DNA of 8,997 bases, taken from Salinisphaera sp. UBA6602. Lineage in GTDB: Bacteria; Pseudomonadota; Gammaproteobacteria; Nevskiales; Salinisphaeraceae. The stretch lies in assembly GCA_002433465.1 (NCBI GenBank), contig DJIE01000067.1:1-8997 (forward strand). Direction: 5' to 3'. Both the position numbers and the translations under genes were made by a program. Positions 6,568 to 8,997 of this stretch are shown here, in pieces (positions within the stretch are counted from its first letter, which is position 1; every line of letters begins with the position of its first letter). The notes under the pieces were generated by a model. It was not told the DNA's origin and made no database searches. It was given only the letters and a program-made list of their open reading frames with translations.

Positions 6568-6621
6568 CAGACTGTTCGTTGAACGCGTCGCACCGCCAGG
6601 GGCGGCGGATTTCAGGCGCGA

Positions 6622-7815
6622 TTACTCGTGGCGCCGCGTACGTTGGGGTGCGCCGTAGAGCAGCCGGATTTCGGCAATCGGGCTGATCTCGCGGGCGATG
6701 ACGTCGAAGGCAGCCTGATCGCGCTCGTGGAACGGTACCCGCGCCAGGGGTAGCTGGATCTCGACTTCTATGACGTCATCGAGATAGTGCAGCGTAACCC
6801 GCTGGATCGAGCCGGCGGCCGGCAGGCCCTGCCAGGCGCGTTCCAGCTCCGGCAGAATCTGTTCGCGCAGCGGTAGCGCATGGGCCGCGTCGGAATCGGC
6901 ATGGCCGTCCGGCTCGATATGCACGCAGATATCGGCGATTTCGTCGACGTGACGTACCAGGCGCGACGTGATCGCCTCGCTGATACGATGCGCTTCGGTA
7001 AGACTCACGTACGGATCGACGAACACGCCCACATCGGCAAACGCGTCGTGACCGCCCATCGTACGGGTACGCAGACGGCGCATATGCCGCACGCCGGGGA
7101 CGGTGGCGATCTGTTCTCGCACCACCTGAATACGGTCGGCTTTCAGCCCCGTATCCACCAGCTCGCGAAAGCTCTGCCAGCCATAGCGCAGGCCGATGAA
7201 CGCGAGCATAAGACCGATCAGAATGGCGCCGAGCGCGTCGAGCGCCGGATAGCCAAGCATGGCCCCACCGATAGCCACGAGTGCCGCGATCGAGGAGAGC
7301 GCATCGCTTCGGTGGTGCCAGGCGTTGGCCTCGATGAGCTGTGATTTTGCCTGGCGCGCGACCCGCAGGGTGTACCAGAACAGACCTTCCTTGAGGCCCA
7401 GCGACACAAGCGCGACGGCGAGCGCGAGCCACGTCGGCGGCGTGCTCGGCGCGTCGGTGGCCAGATGGTGAATACCGTCATAGGCCAGCGCGCCCGCCGT
7501 GATCAGCAAAAACAGCGACACCAGCGACGTCGCCGCGGTTTCCATGCGTGCGTGGCCGTAGGGGTGGTCATGATCGGCCTGCTGCATGCCCATTTGTACG
7601 GCGCCGAGCACCACCGCATCGCTGAGCAGATCGGCCGCGGAATGCACACCGTCGGCGATAAGCGCCTGCGAATGCCCGATCACGCCTACCAGCACTTTGA
7701 TCAGGGCCAGCGGCAGATTCACCAGCGCACCGACAATCGTCGCCCGGCGCTTGGCGCTGAAGTCCGAACGCGCCTGGCGGTGCGCGGCAGCAGAATGCAC
7801 GTGGGGACGCGTCAT
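6622..7815 (-). CDS. Cation diffusion facilitator (CDF) family metal transporter with extended C-terminus
   Basis: CDF proteins export divalent metals (Zn, Fe, Mn, Co or Cd) from the cytoplasm by proton exchange. Six membrane helices are expected across about residues 24-215. The transport-site residues are visible: H58 and D62 in ADGVHSAAD (helix 2) and H167 and D171 in WHHRSD (helix 5). The loop DHDHPYGHARMETAA (81-95) is the family hallmark. The cytoplasmic dimerisation domain spans about 218-302, ending ADICVHIEPDGH. A further 90 or so residues follow (about 310-397), including IQRVTLHYLDDVIEVEIQLPL, making 397 residues against about 300 for FieF/YiiP. The HxxxD pairs in both helices suggest zinc preference, but I cannot name the metal. 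The ATG at 7815 has no Shine-Dalgarno and lies 6 bases after a perfect TATAAT. It follows queH by 65 bases and converges on gshA. Confidence 0.9.
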   Translation of the reverse strand: MTRPHVHSAAAHRQARSDFSAKRRATIVGALVNLPLALIKVLVGVIGHSQALIADGVHSAADLLSDAVVLGAVQMGMQQADHDHPYGHARMETAATSLVSLFLLITAGALAYDGIHHLATDAPSTPPTWLALAVALVSLGLKEGLFWYTLRVARQAKSQLIEANAWHHRSDALSSIAALVAIGGAMLGYPALDALGAILIGLMLAFIGLRYGWQSFRELVDTGLKADRIQVVREQIATVPGVRHMRRLRTRTMGGHDAFADVGVFVDPYVSLTEAHRISEAITSRLVRHVDEIADICVHIEPDGHADSDAAHALPLREQILPELERAWQGLPAAGSIQRVTLHYLDDVIEVEIQLPLARVPFHERDQAAFDVIAREISPIAEIRLLYGAPQRTRRHE

Positions 7816-7821
7816 GGCGAC

Positions 7822-7827
7822 ATTATA
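7822..7827 (-). promoter_or_regulatory. Consensus -10 box immediately before the CDF transporter start
   Basis: A perfect TATAAT on the minus strand (7827-7822) ends 6 bases before the ATG at 7815, so transcription would begin at or next to the A of the start codon. The -35 region at the right spacing (GCCCTT, 7850-7845) is poor. This suggests a leaderless message separate from queH. If instead translation begins at the GTG of codon 6, a short leader would exist. Confidence 0.5.
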
Positions 7828-7863
7828 GCGAGCGGGGTCGTAAGAAGGGCGTTAGCAGGGGCG

Positions 7864-7878
7864 CGCCGACACGCGGCG
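7864..7878. other. Short hairpin directly after the queH stop
   Basis: CGCCG (7864-7868) pairs with CGGCG (7874-7878) around a 5-base loop, two bases past the queH TGA. No U-tract follows on the minus strand, so it is a weak candidate for ending the queH transcript. Confidence 0.25.
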
Positions 7879-7880
7879 AT

Positions 7881-8609
7881 TCAGTCCGAGCTCCGGTCGA
7901 GCGTCGGGTATTCGCCGCGGCCCGGTACGTTCGCGCTGCGAATCGCCTCGCGGCCATAGAACTTGATGCCCTTCTGAATTCGCGGTCGGCCGGTCGCGGT
8001 GCGATGCCGGTTGGTATCGCGCAGGCTGTACACGCAGCCGCAATACTCCTGCTGGTAGAACGCCTCGCGCTTGGCGATTTCGATCATGCGTGCCGCCCCG
8101 CCCTGCTTGCGCCAGTTCAGCGTCCAGTAGGTGACATCGTCATAGCGATTGGCCGCGCGTACGCCCGCTTCGTTGATCTGGGCCATGTTCTTCCAGCGCG
8201 AGATGCCCAGCGTGCTGGAAACCAGACCATAGCCGTGCTCGGCGGCATACAAAGCGGTACGCTCGAAACGCATATCGAAACACACGGTGCAACGACGCCC
8301 GCGCTCGGGTTCGTTTTCCAGGCCGCGAATACGGTCGAACCAGTTGTCGGTATCGTAATCGCCGTCGATATGCGGGATGCCGAGCTGTTCGCAATAACGG
8401 ATGTCTTCCGCCTTGCGCATCTCGTATTCCTGAACGGGATGGATGTTCGGGTTGTAGAAATACACCGTGACATCAATACCGGCCGCCTTGACCGCGGCCA
8501 GCACCTCGCCGGCACAGGGCGCACAGCAGGAATGCATGAGCAGCTTGGCATCGGTTTGCGGCGGCTCGAGTTCGGGCCGCTCGTAATTGTCGAGGCTGTG
8601 ACGATTCAT
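7881..8609 (-). CDS. queH: QueH, epoxyqueuosine reductase (DUF208 family)
   Basis: QueH reduces epoxyqueuosine to queuosine at the wobble position of GUN-anticodon tRNAs, the last step of the pathway; it is unrelated in sequence to the cobalamin-dependent QueG. The 242-residue product has the family marks: [10 protein letters not shown] (23-32), [17 protein letters not shown] (50-66), [13 protein letters not shown] (107-119), [11 protein letters not shown] (131-141) and [13 protein letters not shown] (188-200). The CCxxC, CxxC and CxC cysteines are the expected Fe-S and metal ligands and all are present. About 40 residues follow the CxC, ending in a polar tail. I prefer the ATG at 8609; the frame extends to an ATG at 8672, but those 21 residues lack family similarity and would read through the divergent promoter region. 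No Shine-Dalgarno is clear for either. Divergent from the membrane protein gene, upstream of the CDF gene. Confidence 0.93.
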   Translation of the reverse strand: MNRHSLDNYERPELEPPQTDAKLLMHSCCAPCAGEVLAAVKAAGIDVTVYFYNPNIHPVQEYEMRKAEDIRYCEQLGIPHIDGDYDTDNWFDRIRGLENEPERGRRCTVCFDMRFERTALYAAEHGYGLVSSTLGISRWKNMAQINEAGVRAANRYDDVTYWTLNWRKQGGAARMIEIAKREAFYQQEYCGCVYSLRDTNRHRTATGRPRIQKGIKFYGREAIRSANVPGRGEYPTLDRSSD

Positions 8610-8629
8610 GGCGATTGGCGCTCGGATGC

Positions 8630-8636
8630 GATAATC
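8630..8636. promoter_or_regulatory. Candidate bidirectional -10 core between queH and the membrane protein gene
   Basis: GATAAT (8630-8635, plus) and GATTAT (8636-8631, minus) overlap in the near-palindrome CGATAATCG. Predicted starts would be near 8642 (plus, about 51 bases before the membrane protein ATG) and 8624 (minus, about 15 bases before the queH ATG). No good -35 is seen either way. Confidence 0.35.
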
Positions 8637-8692
8637 GGCGCCATTGTCCGGCTTTGACCGGCATTCGTCCATGCAAGAAAGGTAAAGACCGA

Positions 8693-8997
8693 ATGAAACA
8701 AGGCAGTATCGTCATGGCCATGATCTGGATGGCCGTCCTCTCCCTGCTGCTGTTCTGGCTGCCCCTGCTCGGCCCGCTGGTCGCAGGCTTTGTCGGCGGA
8801 CGTACCGCAGGTAGCGCCGGGCGCGGGCTGCTCGCCGCCGTACTGCCCGCAGCCGTGCTGTGCTTCGTACTGGTCGGCTTCGGTACTGCACTGGCGGGCC
8901 TGCCGCTGATCGGCATCATTGCCAGTGCGGGGCTGTTCGTGCTGATCTTGGCTCAGAGCCTGCCGCTGCTTGCCGGCGCGCTCGTGGGCGGGCTGAC
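8693..8997 (+). CDS. Glycine-rich integral membrane protein, 5' part (partial)
   Basis: I do not recognise a specific family. The 101 visible codons start at an ATG (8693) preceded by AAGAAAGG (8676-8683). The protein is very hydrophobic, with likely membrane segments at about residues 7-24, 25-36 (the short [17 protein letters not shown] stretch), 46-66 and 68-95. The segment [19 protein letters not shown] (27-44) is rich in small residues and resembles the repeated glycine-rich hairpins of small bacterial membrane proteins of unknown function (DUF5518-like in appearance; not verified). There are no charged catalytic motifs. The frame is still open at the right edge, so the full length is unknown. 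It is divergent from queH. Confidence 0.8.
   Translation, partial: MKQGSIVMAMIWMAVLSLLLFWLPLLGPLVAGFVGGRTAGSAGRGLLAAVLPAAVLCFVLVGFGTALAGLPLIGIIASAGLFVLILAQSLPLLAGALVGGL

Larger units (their letters stand above)
6235..6621. other. Gene-free 387-base gap between convergent gshA and the CDF transporter
   Basis: No credible gene is seen. One open frame (6313-6582, plus, 89 codons) is arginine-rich, has no recognisable domain and overlaps the repeat arms, so I treat it as chance. The gap holds the tandem duplication at its left edge, four copies of a CCGCAGA/TCTGCGG core (see the two inverted repeat entries), and a short GC hairpin CCGCC/GGCGG (6593-6597 with 6601-6605) near the transporter stop. 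That hairpin has no U-tract on the minus strand. No canonical terminator is seen for gshA. Confidence 0.6.

Noticed and set aside
6313..6582. Open frame of 89 codons on the plus strand in the gshA/CDF gap
   Set aside because: Arg-rich composition, no recognisable domain, no Shine-Dalgarno, and it overlaps the inverted-repeat arms; long chance frames are common at this GC content.
8610..8672. Longer queH start at 8672
   Set aside because: The added 21 residues have no family similarity and no Shine-Dalgarno, and they would cover the likely divergent promoter.
1..8997. Mobile element, CRISPR array, tRNA, rRNA, prophage or defence system
   Set aside because: No transposase, integrase, regular repeat-spacer array, tRNA cloverleaf or rRNA segment is visible; gene order and composition look like core chromosome throughout.

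Overview
The window looks like an ordinary chromosomal segment of a GC-rich gammaproteobacterium. The block ftsH - rlmE - yhbY (divergent) - greA keeps the order found in E. coli and many other Gammaproteobacteria. GshA, however, is the plant/alphaproteobacterial type found in Xanthomonas-like gammas rather than the E. coli type. A lineage such as Xanthomonadales or Salinisphaera would fit, but this is inference from gene content and base composition and the genus is not established.

Layout. 1-621 (-): N-terminal part of FtsH, running off the left edge. 728-1345 (-): RlmE (23S rRNA Um2552 methyltransferase). 1395-1679 (+): YhbY, a CRM-domain ribosome assembly factor, divergent from rlmE. 1724-2206 (-): GreA, convergent with yhbY, with a terminator-like hairpin just upstream of its ribosome binding site. 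2346-3704 (-): BioA (biotin synthesis). 3791-4666 (-): UbiA (ubiquinone synthesis). 4870-6234 (+): plant-type glutamate-cysteine ligase GshA, divergent from ubiA. 6235-6621: a 387-base gap between convergent genes, with no credible gene but four copies of a CCGCAGA core arranged as inverted pairs. 6622-7815 (-): cation diffusion facilitator with an extra C-terminal region. 7881-8609 (-): QueH epoxyqueuosine reductase. 8693-8997 (+): start of a glycine-rich membrane protein, running off the right edge.

The genes are housekeeping functions: protein quality control, rRNA modification and ribosome assembly, transcript cleavage, cofactor and thiol synthesis, metal export and tRNA modification. They do not form one pathway. 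I see no mobile element, CRISPR array, tRNA, rRNA, toxin-antitoxin pair or defence system, and no clearly new multi-gene system. The points worth a second look are regulatory. Two divergent gene pairs have symmetric -10-like boxes that could fire both ways. Two genes (rlmE, CDF transporter) may be leaderless. An attenuator-like hairpin sits before greA, and a hairpin abuts the Shine-Dalgarno of the TTG-started ftsH. The ubiA/gshA gap and the gshA/CDF gap contain palindromic structure.
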